This document shows, one piece after another, positions 21,451-31,223 of a stretch of DNA of 64,000 nucleotides (position 1 is its first letter; the number at the start of each line of letters is the position of its first letter). A program made the translations under genes and the position numbers. Below the pieces are notes generated by a model. It was not told where the DNA came from, did no database searches, and worked only from the letters and a program-made list of their open reading frames with translations. This DNA is from Adiantum capillus-veneris (Eukaryota; Streptophyta; Polypodiopsida; Polypodiales; Pteridaceae), in NCBI GenBank assembly GCA_014529385.2, contig CM043967.1, positions 134,613,182 through 134,677,181 of the forward strand, given 5' to 3'.

Positions 21451-22469
21451 AGCCACAGTTGTCATGATACCAAGCTTAAGTGATAGTTCACACTCAAAAA
21501 TTCAGTACACACAGCATCAAATAGTCCCCAAGGCTTTCGGTGCTAAAAAATCAAAAAATAATCCCCATTTTTTATACAAAAATTAACCGCAGTCTGACAA
21601 GATGTTTTTGCCAATAATCCAATGCTTATAAAAAGTCTATAAACGGCATTATATTGTAGAGGCGATAGTATCAAAAAAGTCCCCAAGGTTTTTGGTAATC
21701 AAAAGACCATAAACCATTTGTTGGATCAGAGTCATGTCCTACTACGCATAGCGGCCATTAAAAAAAAATTATTGTATGATTTTTTTTGAAAAAACCAGTT
21801 TTTTACGACAGCAGTAGTTATAAGCAAACATCAAAAAGCCAACCATGATACCTCAGAAATACCAGGCAGTCCATAGCCAGAGGCAAGGTTCAGACAAATG
21901 TTTATACCATTAACATGCCAACATCCGACATCCACTGTACTTACCTTGCTGTAACAGCCAGAACCTGATGTTTGTTTAATGTACAACCTTATCAAAAATT
22001 AAAAAACAGTAAGGAAGTATGCATGGGAAAGGTAAAAAACCTGAGAGACTTGTGTAGTGAGCTCCATAATTCCATGTAGAAGCATGCAGTAGGTTATTTA
22101 GTTTAAACAAGACAGAACAACCCGAGCTAAGTGAGGGGTAGAGATGCGCCCTCACCTGTTTATATACGGGAAGGAGGAGGGACTACCAGTCCTGTGTCAT
22201 GAGCAAGAACCATGAGCGAGTAGATCACCATCTCTGAATCAGGGTTTTCTTCACGCCCAAGTAATGAGAGTTTTTCCTGAACTAGCCCCTACACGGCAAT
22301 AATAAAGAACCTATCCGATTTACCCAAGACAAGGGGTAGTAACATTTTAAAGAAGTGCTAAGTCCCATGGTGAAGACCCAACCGAGTGTATTTTAGGGAG
22401 TGTGTCTCCAAAAAGGACAGGCAATCTTAGTAACACAGAGTGTGTGTGTGTCCGCCCTAACCCAGACAC

Positions 22470-22517
22470 CATACACAATGGGTTGGTAGTAGGCCCATTG
22501 TGTATGAACCTACTACC
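22470..22517. repeat. Two interlocked inverted repeats, pseudoknot-capable
   Basis: CATACACAATGGG (22470-22482) pairs perfectly with CCCATTGTGTATG (22494-22506). GGTAGTAGG (22485-22493), inside the first loop, pairs with CCTACTACC (22509-22517), outside it. The A-B-A'-B' order is that of an H-type pseudoknot. It lies about 30 bases 3' of the RT stop on the minus strand. Confidence 0.85.
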
Positions 22518-22548
22518 TTATTGGAGAAATGAGATTATTCTGGTTAAA

Positions 22549-23903
22549 TTATAACCTAGGCCAATTATGTTGGGTGAGAGATTGTGTAATTATGTCACAG
22601 ACCTGGTTTCTATTAAACCCGTTAAGGAAAAACTTTTTGATTAGTAAATTAACATCCTCCCATGCAAGGAAATGATCACAGGATGAATAGAAAATTAAGT
22701 GTAGCAGGCTGATACATGAGCTAATAGCAGCCTTGTGAGGCCTATTGCTATTCCTTTTTATGAACTCTACAAGTGGTAATTTCAGGAGATCTCTTTTCCA
22801 AACAAATCTTAAGTCATATCCACCGACAGACGGAATATGAAGAGAGATAGAAAGGTTAAGGAATTGGATTGATGTAAAAAAAGCCCCATTGGGTGTAATG
22901 ATCTCGTGTAACGATGTAGGTTCAATTTTAAAGAAGTGAGGATAAATCAGACAAATTTCTTTGAGGAAGGCATTATTGTTGACACTTAGTAAGTCATTTA
23001 TATCTATAGGTATGTCTGAACTATGAAAGATTTGTATTGCAAGATTCCATGGCTCTGAGAAACCATTTGTATTCGAAGAAAGCAAGGTAGATATTATGCA
23101 TAAGTGGAGAGCAAGAGAACCCCATGGAGATGCCTAGGCATTGGTTGAAGCATAGACTGCCGGAAACTATAGTACAATTACTAAGTAGCCATGATGTAGA
23201 AGCAAAGCTTTTCATCATTGAAGTGTAAGGAATGACTTTTTTTAATCCACCTGGGTTTTTTGGAAATAGAGATGTAAAAAAGTTTCTTCTTTCCATCATT
23301 AAAGAAAGCCATTTTAATCACTTTGGCAAGAATGGTCTTAAGGCCAAGATCCCCATCAAGGGGAATGTTTTCGTAGCATTGTGTAATGTCCATAGTAAAA
23401 ATGTGAAAGATCTGTTGTGGAAGGCTAAGCGAGACTTCTGTAGATTTTTTTGTAAGCCAAAAGGGGTTGTAATGTATATGAAGGAATTCATGGAAGATTT
23501 ATTATTTAGTGGCACAAATAAGCTCAAATTTGGCTAGTATAAGATCAAGGAAAAGCGTAATATCCTTATTGATATCAGTAAAGATACCATTGGAAGCATC
23601 CGATATCCATTTGAACTTATGCTTATGAATCTTATAGGTGGGTGATAATACTGGTATCTTAGTGTTCTGTACAAGGTAGCCTAGATTCCCTAAGCATTTT
23701 GAGATGTTATTGCTCACTGTTTGTAGTGAAGAGTTAATACTACAGAATTCCTTACCAGATACTCGATCGCGGGTAGCCTTCCAAGCAAGGTATTTGCAAA
23801 TAAGAGTGGGGTAGTTAGATCTTTTGTCAAGCCCAACAACATACCCATTTATCAGAAATATTTTGAAAATCAAAAGGTAGATGTGATGTAATCCAGGATT
23901 CAT
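22549..23903 (-). pseudogene. Penelope-type reverse transcriptase, catalytic part
   Basis: Minus strand, in at least three frames. Order: VVGLDKRSNYPTLICKY, then PTYKIHKHKFKWISDAS (fingers), DITQCYENIPL (motif A, Asp kept), GISMGFSCSPLMHNIYLAFFE (motif B; G-I-x-M-G-x-x-x-x-P is the Penelope signature), and a damaged motif C reading DINDLLSVNN where Y-x-D-D-L is expected. A thumb-like end follows (FYSSCDHFLAWEDVNLLIKKFFLNGF). This set matches Penelope-like RTs better than LTR, LINE or group II RTs. The Asp-to-Asn change in motif C and the frameshifts make it inactive. Confidence 0.7.
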
Positions 23904-24477
23904 CCGAGGATAACCATTTTCTAGGAATTTGTGATATTTTTTGAAGGAAGCATTCCTTCACAACTTTCCTTAAGTCTAGTAGGATTGTCATCTCCAGTTG
24001 GAGAGCACTGATAAGGTCAGTGAGGCAACTTAGTATAGCTGTAAGAGGAAGGTAGGGGTTTTTGGGAAAGTTAGGTATATGATTGAGTCCATTGGCCAAG
24101 ATTCTACTTACTTTAATATTTTCAATAATGCTAAGATCGCAGGTATAAACATGTTTTCCATATGCCTCGAAGTAACTGCAGAAGGTGGCAAAACGATCGC
24201 ATGTACATTCGGGAATATAATCATGCTGAAGAAATTCATTACTGTAAACCAAATTTTTCACGGGTTGTTGATACTTCCATCCTATCACTATATTATCAAG
24301 TAATTTTTGATTGCCAAAAAATAGTTCAAAGCACTCACAAAAAAGGTTTTTTGGTTGAATCCAATCGAGAAATACATTGTGAAAGAGACAGTGTATGTAG
24401 ATAAGTCCTTTGTTCGGATCCACTTTGTCGAGAATTATTTTTCCACAAGGGCTTGTAGTAACCTGCAATATCACCAA
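23827..24477 (-). pseudogene. N-terminal region of the Penelope-like RT protein
   Basis: 216 residues. CTCDRFATFCSYFEAYGKHVYTCDL combines a C-x-C pair with a G-H-V-x-T-x-D-L-like motif that I associate with RTs of the permuted Penelope-like groups found in invertebrates and green plants. SIIENIKVSRILANGLNHIP follows. The frame joins the catalytic part by overlap at 23827-23903. Group assignment is from memory and unverified. Confidence 0.55.
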
Positions 24478-24596
24478 GGATTACATTTTAAGGAAATTCT
24501 TGATGGGGGGAATCATGCCTCTTCCCGTAGTGTAGCTACGAGCTTTTCTAGAGGATGAGCTCGGTGTTAAAAAGGAGGTGAAGGAGTTGGGGGTAG

Positions 24597-26089
24597 TCAA
24601 AGAGTTGGGTCTTTTAAGAGCAGGGGAGTCATCCTCATCAATACATGGTTTAAGTAAACTAGTGATGATCTTAAAACCTTTATAATTTCATAAGTAGTTA
24701 GGTAAATCCCAGGTTCATCTGATTTTAACTCCTTAAGGATATCCAGCATTAGTCCCCGGAAGATGTTGAAGGCAATCTGTGCAATTACAATTTGCTTAGC
24801 TTGGCCACCCAACCAAGAGCAATGAGAGAGAGGTAAAAATCCACAGGTTTTTCTGGGAAGAGTAGGTCCAGATGGTTGAGAATAAACCAAATGGTATGAT
24901 CGAACCACATGATGTTGGATTCAAAAGAGGCTTTAGGGTCGAGAAATTTGCAGGCACATTTTGCATAAGGTCAAAAGACATTCGAGATGGATTCAGTGTA
25001 GAAATCCGAGTTATTCTTAGCAAATTCCATGTTTCCTTTAGTATGGATGTAGAGGCCGGTATTGGAGGGATATTTGGAGTGGTCAATGAGATTGAAGTTG
25101 AAGGGTGCTTTGATGAGCTCCCCTTTGTCTAGAAATTGTCCTCCTTTCAATATCCTGAGTTTGGAGTCCTCCACAGTAGAGGCAAGGAGGTTGGCAAGAT
25201 AAACCCAAGTTTCACTTGAAATGGGTGCTAAGAATGCTTTGTTGGGCAAGACCCAAAGCTGATAGTCAACCCCAAGGGATTCTATTTCAATTTGTCTAAC
25301 AGGTAAGACAAGAAAAACTTTAGAGATCTTAGGCACCATCTCTAGGAGGTTAGAGTCATTGAGGGAACAAAGATTACTCTGAAATTCCTTAACTACTTCA
25401 AGGGCTGCATTATCCCGACAAAAAATAACACCAGTTTGTGGGATAGTAGGAGTAGCCGGTGTATAGACAAAAGAGGGATTGAGATCGCACAGCTTCCTTA
25501 GAAAGTTAGACAGATCAACACCTGAGGAAGAGAAAAGGGCAAGCTCTTGTTGGTATTGTGAAGATAGTAAGGGAAGTTGGGCCATGTATTCGGTAATTAA
25601 ATTCACCCCTTCCATGGTGTCTTTATCCAGAGTAGCCAAAATTTACACCCAATCATCAAAAGACAACATATGTAAGACATACAATTTCTTATCAGAGGTA
25701 AGAGCCGATTCATATATTAGTTGAGAAGCATCCAAGCTATCTGAGTACAAGAGATGTGGACACTGAGAGGGGCTCCGAGGTCAGTTCCAATCCTTGTGAG
25801 AGAGAAAGAGTCTGCAATATTTCAAAAAAGTGTGGTGAGGTTTAATTTTCCTTACCATAGTAAGTAATACAATCTTTGGCTTTCCTAGTAAGGAAGGGTC
25901 TAGTTCTACTGCCAAAGCATTCTTTGGTTTATGGTCCTTAAGGTATAGCCTAATTTGTTCGAGAATCTTTGCATGATTCTCAGGGTTGTGTTTAGGACTC
26001 ATACGGGCTGTCTTTCTAAAGAGTATGCAGTCCTGAAAAAGGAACAATTTAAACATAAATAAACAGTAACTGTAGTTTTGGGCCTGCAA
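24597..26089 (-). pseudogene. Upstream ORF region of the Penelope-like element
   Basis: Open segments on the minus strand: 25781-26089, 24971-25639 (222 residues, MATLDKDTMEGVNLITEYM...), 24796-25086 and 24597-24908, in different frames. I recognise no domain and no GIY-YIG endonuclease motif. The 222-residue part has a readable mix of helix and strand (KISKVFLVLPVRQIEIESLG, SETWVYLANLLAST) and looks like decayed coding sequence. It could be an ORF1-type protein. Confidence 0.4.
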
Positions 26090-26284
26090 ACCTTAAATCA
26101 GCAAAGTCAAAGACTATAGTAGCCGTGAGCAGGGGACCAAAAATAAAGTCTATGAAGGACCACCTAACACCAGACAACAATCAAGGGATTATAGATTGTG
26201 GGTCCAACCTAGAGCTCAATTTTGGAGTTAATTTCCAAAGCCAACATCCCGGTTTCTCTAGAAAGAAAAACCTTATGTATAGGA

Positions 26285-26321
26285 TGTGTGTGTAGCTGTT
26301 TAATCTTAGATAATAAGACAT
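26285..26321 (-). mobile_element. Penelope-like copy B, 3' end piece
   Basis: TGTGTGTAGCTGTTTAATC...AAGACAT repeats the 3' end of copy A (18968-19002) with one main mismatch. It is cut off from the rest of copy B by insertion of E3; joining it to 37518 restores the order seen in copy A. Confidence 0.8.
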
Positions 26322-26580
26322 TGAGGCGGTCCGGGGCGGGCAACAAGAAGAGAAACCTCTAGACACCCTTCAAGGCTCCCGTGCTGCTCAATGGGGCTGG
26401 GGCACAACAAAACACAAACCAAAACAACAAACCCACAGCCAAATCCCAACTACACAAGGGGCACCACCTAGTTTAAGAGCGAACTAGGACGCAAAAGAGG
26501 AGAATCGTTAGAGCAACCCACAAACAAGCAAGGAATTTACACTAACCCTAACACCAATGGAACACTCTCACACACTAAAA

Positions 26581-26583
<3 letters not shown>

Positions 26584-26651
<68 letters not shown>
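26584..26651. repeat. (GA)n tract in the E3 3' LTR
   Basis: About 34 GA units, on the minus strand (CT)n, near the inner end of the LTR. The same position is occupied in the other E3 LTR (35144-35221) and in the E5 LTR (57044-57132). Confidence 0.95.
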
Positions 26652-26654
<3 letters not shown>

Positions 26655-27149
26655 TGTACAACTTAGCTTCAACTTTATATTTTGCACAAAAAGAAACTTA
26701 GAGCTTGCGGAATCAAGTGACAAGATTTGGTTATAGCATCACTAGCACATTGTCTTAGGGTTATGGGAGCCCTCTCACCATCCACCCTCTTACAATGGTA
26801 TCCAAACAATAGCCAATGAATCACAAGCAACAAAACAACAACCTTCAATGAAACAAGTCACCTTATGAAGCTGAATGAGTTTGCCAAGCCAAATTGGAAG
26901 AGAAGCGTGAGCCTTTGGACATGAATTGCACCCAAAACTACCAATTCATTGATGTTGGGGTAGATACAACAATGGTAGGAATAATATCTTCTACTCGCAC
27001 TCACTCAAACTAGCTCAAGCTTTTCTATGCACCAAGGTGATGGTGTATAGAAAGCTTACTCTCTCTCTACAACCAAGATAGAACTGGCGTGTGGTACGCT
27101 CAATCTAGTGTGCAATGGTATAGTGATTCTTTACAAGGAGGAATGGGTT

Positions 27150-27159
27150 CTATTTATAG
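27150..27159 (-). promoter_or_regulatory. TATA-like box in the E3 3' LTR
   Basis: The minus strand reads CTATAAATAG; the same motif is at 35718-35727 in the other LTR. Likely marks the U3/R boundary downstream of it. Confidence 0.55.
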
Positions 27160-28957
27160 GTTTTAGAAGCCTTGATTAGGATTAAGCCTAATCAATTTTA
27201 TTAGGAAAGATCAAGGATTATAAATTTTTATGAATTTCAAATGAGAATGGGGTCTCTCTTTTCTCTTGAGTCACATGGATGTGGGCTCAAGTAAGAGAAT
27301 TATTGATGTGGTGAAAGGAGAGAAACTTCCATGGGAGTGAGTGAATTTGGTTTACTTGTGCGGTTGCCTACTCCATATGTTGATAGTGTGGGTGCATTTT
27401 TACAAGAGAAGTTAGTTGTTAGTGGTAATAATCACTAGAATTGTTAGTGATACATTTACAATGGGTAGTATGAGTTGATTTGATGAAGGAAAAGGGGTGA
27501 ATTAAAAGAGAATCATTGAGATGGTGAAGCTTTGAAGAAGCTTGAACTCACCCTTGTGTAGATTGTGGAAAAAATGACCGTTGGTCTTCTTCTTCTTCTT
27601 CGCTTCTTTATGCCGCCGCCACGGTTGACCACCACGATGAAAAGAGAATTTGTTGATGAAAAATCCTCAATTTGCAGAAGTTATCATGGTTAAGATACTG
27701 AATTTTAGATATTTTTAGGAGAGGTAAATGAAATTGTAACATAGAAGCAATAGAGAGAGACATGGAGAGGGTGTATGTATGTAGAGGTTCATAAAAGAAC
27801 TATAGGGATGAGAGAGAAGGGTAATGGTGAAGAGGGTGGGAGAAGCCATGGAAATTGCAGGTTTGAGTGAGGGAAGGGGAGGGAGGGATGTGTAAGAGTG
27901 AGTAGGTGTGTGGAAGGGTGAGAGAAGACTAAGGGCTACTTGAGACAAAAGTGGGCAGACTGGGGTCCACTCAAAAAATCATAGCTCACCGCTGGTAGCT
28001 CCAAAAATCATGAAAAAATTTGAGGTGATTATTCAGAGCGTGAACTACATTTTCGCTTTTGACCACCACTCCAAATTTGGAGTGGAGATAGGTGCCAAAG
28101 TTCTCACCAAAAAGCTTGTTTTTATGCCTACAAAAGTCTTTTAGTGGCCCCCTCCTTTGTTGAATTTGTACAATGCATCCAAGAGTGAGCCCCTCCTTTG
28201 TCATATTATAATACAAAGCATCCAAGTTGCCCTTGACCCATGCATGGAGGAGGATTATTGGTGAATAAAGAAATATATACATGGTGGGACTAGTGTATGG
28301 ATTATTCATGGACTTTAGCTCAATGAGCACATGGTGTTACAATAATGAGTAAAAATAATAATAAAAATATGGAGGAGTTATGGATATGGAAAGATATTGG
28401 AATCATATGATATGGTCCCTCCTTGAATTATTTTGGGTGAAAGAGGAAAAGGTATGCAAGTAAAAAATATAATAAACGTAACCAATGAGTAGAAATCAAT
28501 TTTTTGTTTTCACGAGGGTGAGGGTGAAAATGTGGGAGTGATTTGTATAAAGGAAAAATATGAGGTTAGAGTATGTACATATTGGCAAAAAATATAATTA
28601 TGGTGTAAGAGGATGAAAGAAGGTGTACATAGGTTTAATAAAACACACACCTAAGTAGAAATATTAAAATACCAAAATAATTATAAAAAATCCCTATATT
28701 TAGGCCATATATACAATGAAATATTTACACACAAAGAGGCCATAATATACTTTATTTTTTTATTATTTTTATTTTTTTGGCTCAACTAGCCCAGTGACTA
28801 GCTAGCTGAGGCTTTTTAAGAAGATATGGGAAAAGCCCCCTAACTCACACACGCCTATGTACAGTGAAATGGTAGAGATAGCCATAGCGTTTGGGTGAAT
28901 TTGGTAGGGTGGAGTAACTTACTATGTAAATTATGGAGAGCCGAAAAATGGCTATCA

Positions 28958-28971
28958 TTAGCCCTCCCCCA
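28958..28971 (-). promoter_or_regulatory. Polypurine tract of E3
   Basis: The minus strand reads CTGGGGGAGGGCTAA immediately before the 3' LTR start TGATAGCC. Confidence 0.8.
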
Positions 28972-28985
28972 GGATGATGGTATAT

Positions 28986-29396
28986 TCATGTACCATCATA
29001 GAGCATCTTTTCGAAAGAGAGTGCTTCAGAGTCCTTGACGAGATCTTCATTGTTTGGGCCCTCAGAATTTTGGCTGGAGTTACACTCATGCTTCATGTAA
29101 CAATACTTACATGAGACAACGGCCTTTGGGCAGATCTTTGGTAGATCCTTTGGTAGAAGGCGACTCAAATAGGGCTTCAAGCGATACCCGTTTACCTTCA
29201 TGGAGTGCTCTTTACCATTCAAGTCCATAAGCTGATAGTAACTAGAATTGAAAGCCTTCTTGACTATGTATGGCCCTTGCCATCTAGTTTCAAACTTGGC
29301 ATCAAAACGATTGTCAAGTCGATTGTCATACCTTAGCACAAGATCTCCTTCCTTGATGCCTTTGTCCTTCAGTTTCTTGTCGTGCGTTTCTTTCGC
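28986..29396 (-). pseudogene. Integrase C-terminal part and tail (E3)
   Basis: Continues the frame after a TAA at 29397-29399; E5 has CAA at the same codon (63837 region), so the stop is a direct C-to-T change. It contains KLKDKGIKEGDLVLRYDNR, then RWQGPYIVKKAFNSSYYQL and GYRLKPYLSRLLP, the chromodomain-position GPY/F-like module of gypsy integrases. A Cys-containing tail of about 50 residues follows (SCKYCYMKHEC). Confidence 0.85.
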
Positions 29397-31223
29397 TTAT
29401 GTGGCTTTCCTCTTGTAGCACTCATATGCTGCTTCTCTTTTCCACTCAAGCTCCACTAATGTAAGAAGTTGATCCATCCATACCTCTTGATCATCTTGTG
29501 CTCCTTTGCCATGAAGTCGCATTGTTGGAATGTTGAGCTCGATAGGCTGCAAAGCCTCTTGACCATAGACCAAGTGAAATGGTGTGAACTCCGTGGCTTC
29601 CCTATATGTGGTTCCATATGCCCACAAGGCACCATCCAAGAAGTCATCCCATAATTTTGTCTTGTTTTGCACCATCTTTCTAACGATTCCTGCAATAACA
29701 CCATTAGCCTTCTCCACCAAACCATTTGATTGTGGGTAGTATGGTGTGCTATGACGATGTAGAATGTGAAGCTCTTCACAAACTTCTGTGAGCAAGCCCT
29801 TCCTAAACCCTGGACCATTATCAGAAACAATCTCCAAAGGTGTGCCAAATCTGCAACAAATGTGATTGTACACAAACTTGCTAACTGTCCTCTCATTCAC
29901 TCTTGCCAAACTTTGAGCTTCCACCCACCTAGTCATATAGTCTACAGCCACTAGAATGTAGACTTTACCATTTTTTGTCCTAGGCAGAGGACCCATAGCA
30001 TCAATGCCCCACTTTTCAAAGGATCCATTTGCAAGCACTATTTGCCTCGGGCCATGCACCAACCTTCTATTTCCATTTATCTGACAATTGTAACAGCTTT
30101 TACACCAATGTTGAACATCCACATGCAAGCTTGGCCAAACATACCCCGCAAGCAAAATCTTCTTCACAGTTGATTCTTGGGCAAAATGACCACCACATGC
30201 CTCTTCATGCAAACCTTTTAGAATGGCTGGAATTTCCTCGATAATTGGTACTCTTCTGCACACTTGATCCTTCCCTCTTTGATAGAGGGAGCCTTCTAGG
30301 AAGAGATAGAAACTTGCCTTCTTCATGAGTCTCCTCTTCTGAGCCTTCGTGAAGTCTTGTGGAAACTCACCCTCCAAAATGTAGCCAATAATGGGAGCCA
30401 ATGACTCCAATCCCTGGTATCTCGGTTGCTTGACAGTTGCTGCCACCATGATGACCTGCACTTCTCTCTCAACACATGTAACTGCTTGTTGTGCGAGTAA
30501 ATCGGCATCTTCATTTTGTTTCCTCGGAATATGATCTAGTTGCACTTCTTCAAACTGATTAAACATCCTACGAATGGCATGAACTTTTGTCCTTAAGCTT
30601 TCATTCTTGCATGCCCAAATGCCTAAAATCTGTTTAACAATGAGAAGTGCATCTCCCTTTACCATGAGACGTTTTATCCCTTGGCCAATGCACATCTTCA
30701 AACCATGAAGTAGTGTGTCGTATTCTGCTTCATTTTTGCTAGTTGAACCTGGTAGATTGACCTTCTCTTTCATGACCACCTCTCCACTTGGGTTGAGCAA
30801 CACTAGCCCTCCCCCTGCTTTCCCTGTGGCTCGTCGAAAAGCTCCATCAAAGAACAAGGTAAAAGCATTGGGAATACTTTTTGGTGGTGGCAATGGTAGG
30901 GTCTTTACTTGAGGCACCTTAATTTCCTTCTCATGTACCCTATAAGTGAGAATCCCTGCCAATTGTGCACGCACACTATCTTCTACCTTGAAAGAGTATT
31001 GGAACTCTTGCAGCTCCATAATCCACTTTGAGATCCTAGTACTAAGATTCATTTGAGATGACACCCAAGGGAACAAATTTTCTGCAGTGAGAATTACAAA
31101 AGGTTTTGGTAGCAAGTAGGATCTAAACTTTCTCACCGAAAACATGAGAGAAAGCATCATGAGTTCTGTTTCTGTGTAGTCTCTCTCCAAAGCATTCATG
31201 ACCCTACTAGCAAAGTAGATGGG
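29397..31223 (-). pseudogene. RNase H pair and integrase (E3)
   Basis: In order: the end of a degenerate first RNase H (RDYTETELMMLSLMFSVRKF), then a second, intact-looking RNase H near residues 115-250 (FTLFFDGAFRR, NEAEYDTLLHGL, VKGDALLIVKQI, NEDADLLAQQA, giving D-E-D-D). An H2C2 zinc site follows (HEEACGGHF...CKSCYNC), then the integrase core with all catalytic residues (VAVDYMTRWVEAQ, EIVSDNGPGF, SNGLVEKANG). A second RNase H of this archaeal-like type between RT/RNase H and integrase is the hallmark of the Tat lineage. The segment starts after a TGA (31224-31226) that is CGA in E5. Confidence 0.93.

Larger units (their letters stand above)
18976..26284 (-). mobile_element. Penelope-like retroelement, copy A
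   Basis: Minus-strand element with upstream ORFs (26089-24597), a Penelope-type reverse transcriptase (24477-22549) and a long 3' region (22548-18976) that carries a 1.33-kb DNA transposon. A partial copy of the 3' region (copy B) lies immediately upstream in the same orientation; the phrase AGCT[C/G]TTTAATCTTAGATAATAAG marks the 3' end of both. Such head-to-tail partial copies are typical of Penelope-like elements. The RT spans several frames, so it is old. No C-terminal GIY-YIG endonuclease is visible. Confidence 0.65.
26322..28957 (-). repeat. 3' LTR of E3
   Basis: On the minus strand it runs TGATAGCCATTTTTCGGCTC to ...GACCGCCTCA. It matches 34881-37517 almost throughout. It contains a TATA-like box, a long (GA)n tract, and ORFs of 77 and 114 codons that also occur in the other LTR and need not be genes. 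Confidence 0.95.

Noticed and set aside
18976-22548. Hammerhead ribozyme, often found in Penelope-like pseudo-LTRs
   Set aside because: By eye I found no CTGATGA core with a paired GAAA on either strand; a covariance search could still reveal one.
26285-26321. Repeat of the 3' end of Penelope-like copy A, at first taken for a long target-site duplication
   Set aside because: Joined to 37518 it continues as copy B, so it is the 3' end of a second copy.
27715-28330. ORFs of 77 and 114 codons, repeated at 36283-36898
   Set aside because: They lie inside both E3 LTRs and are repeated only because the LTRs are; composition is not protein-like.
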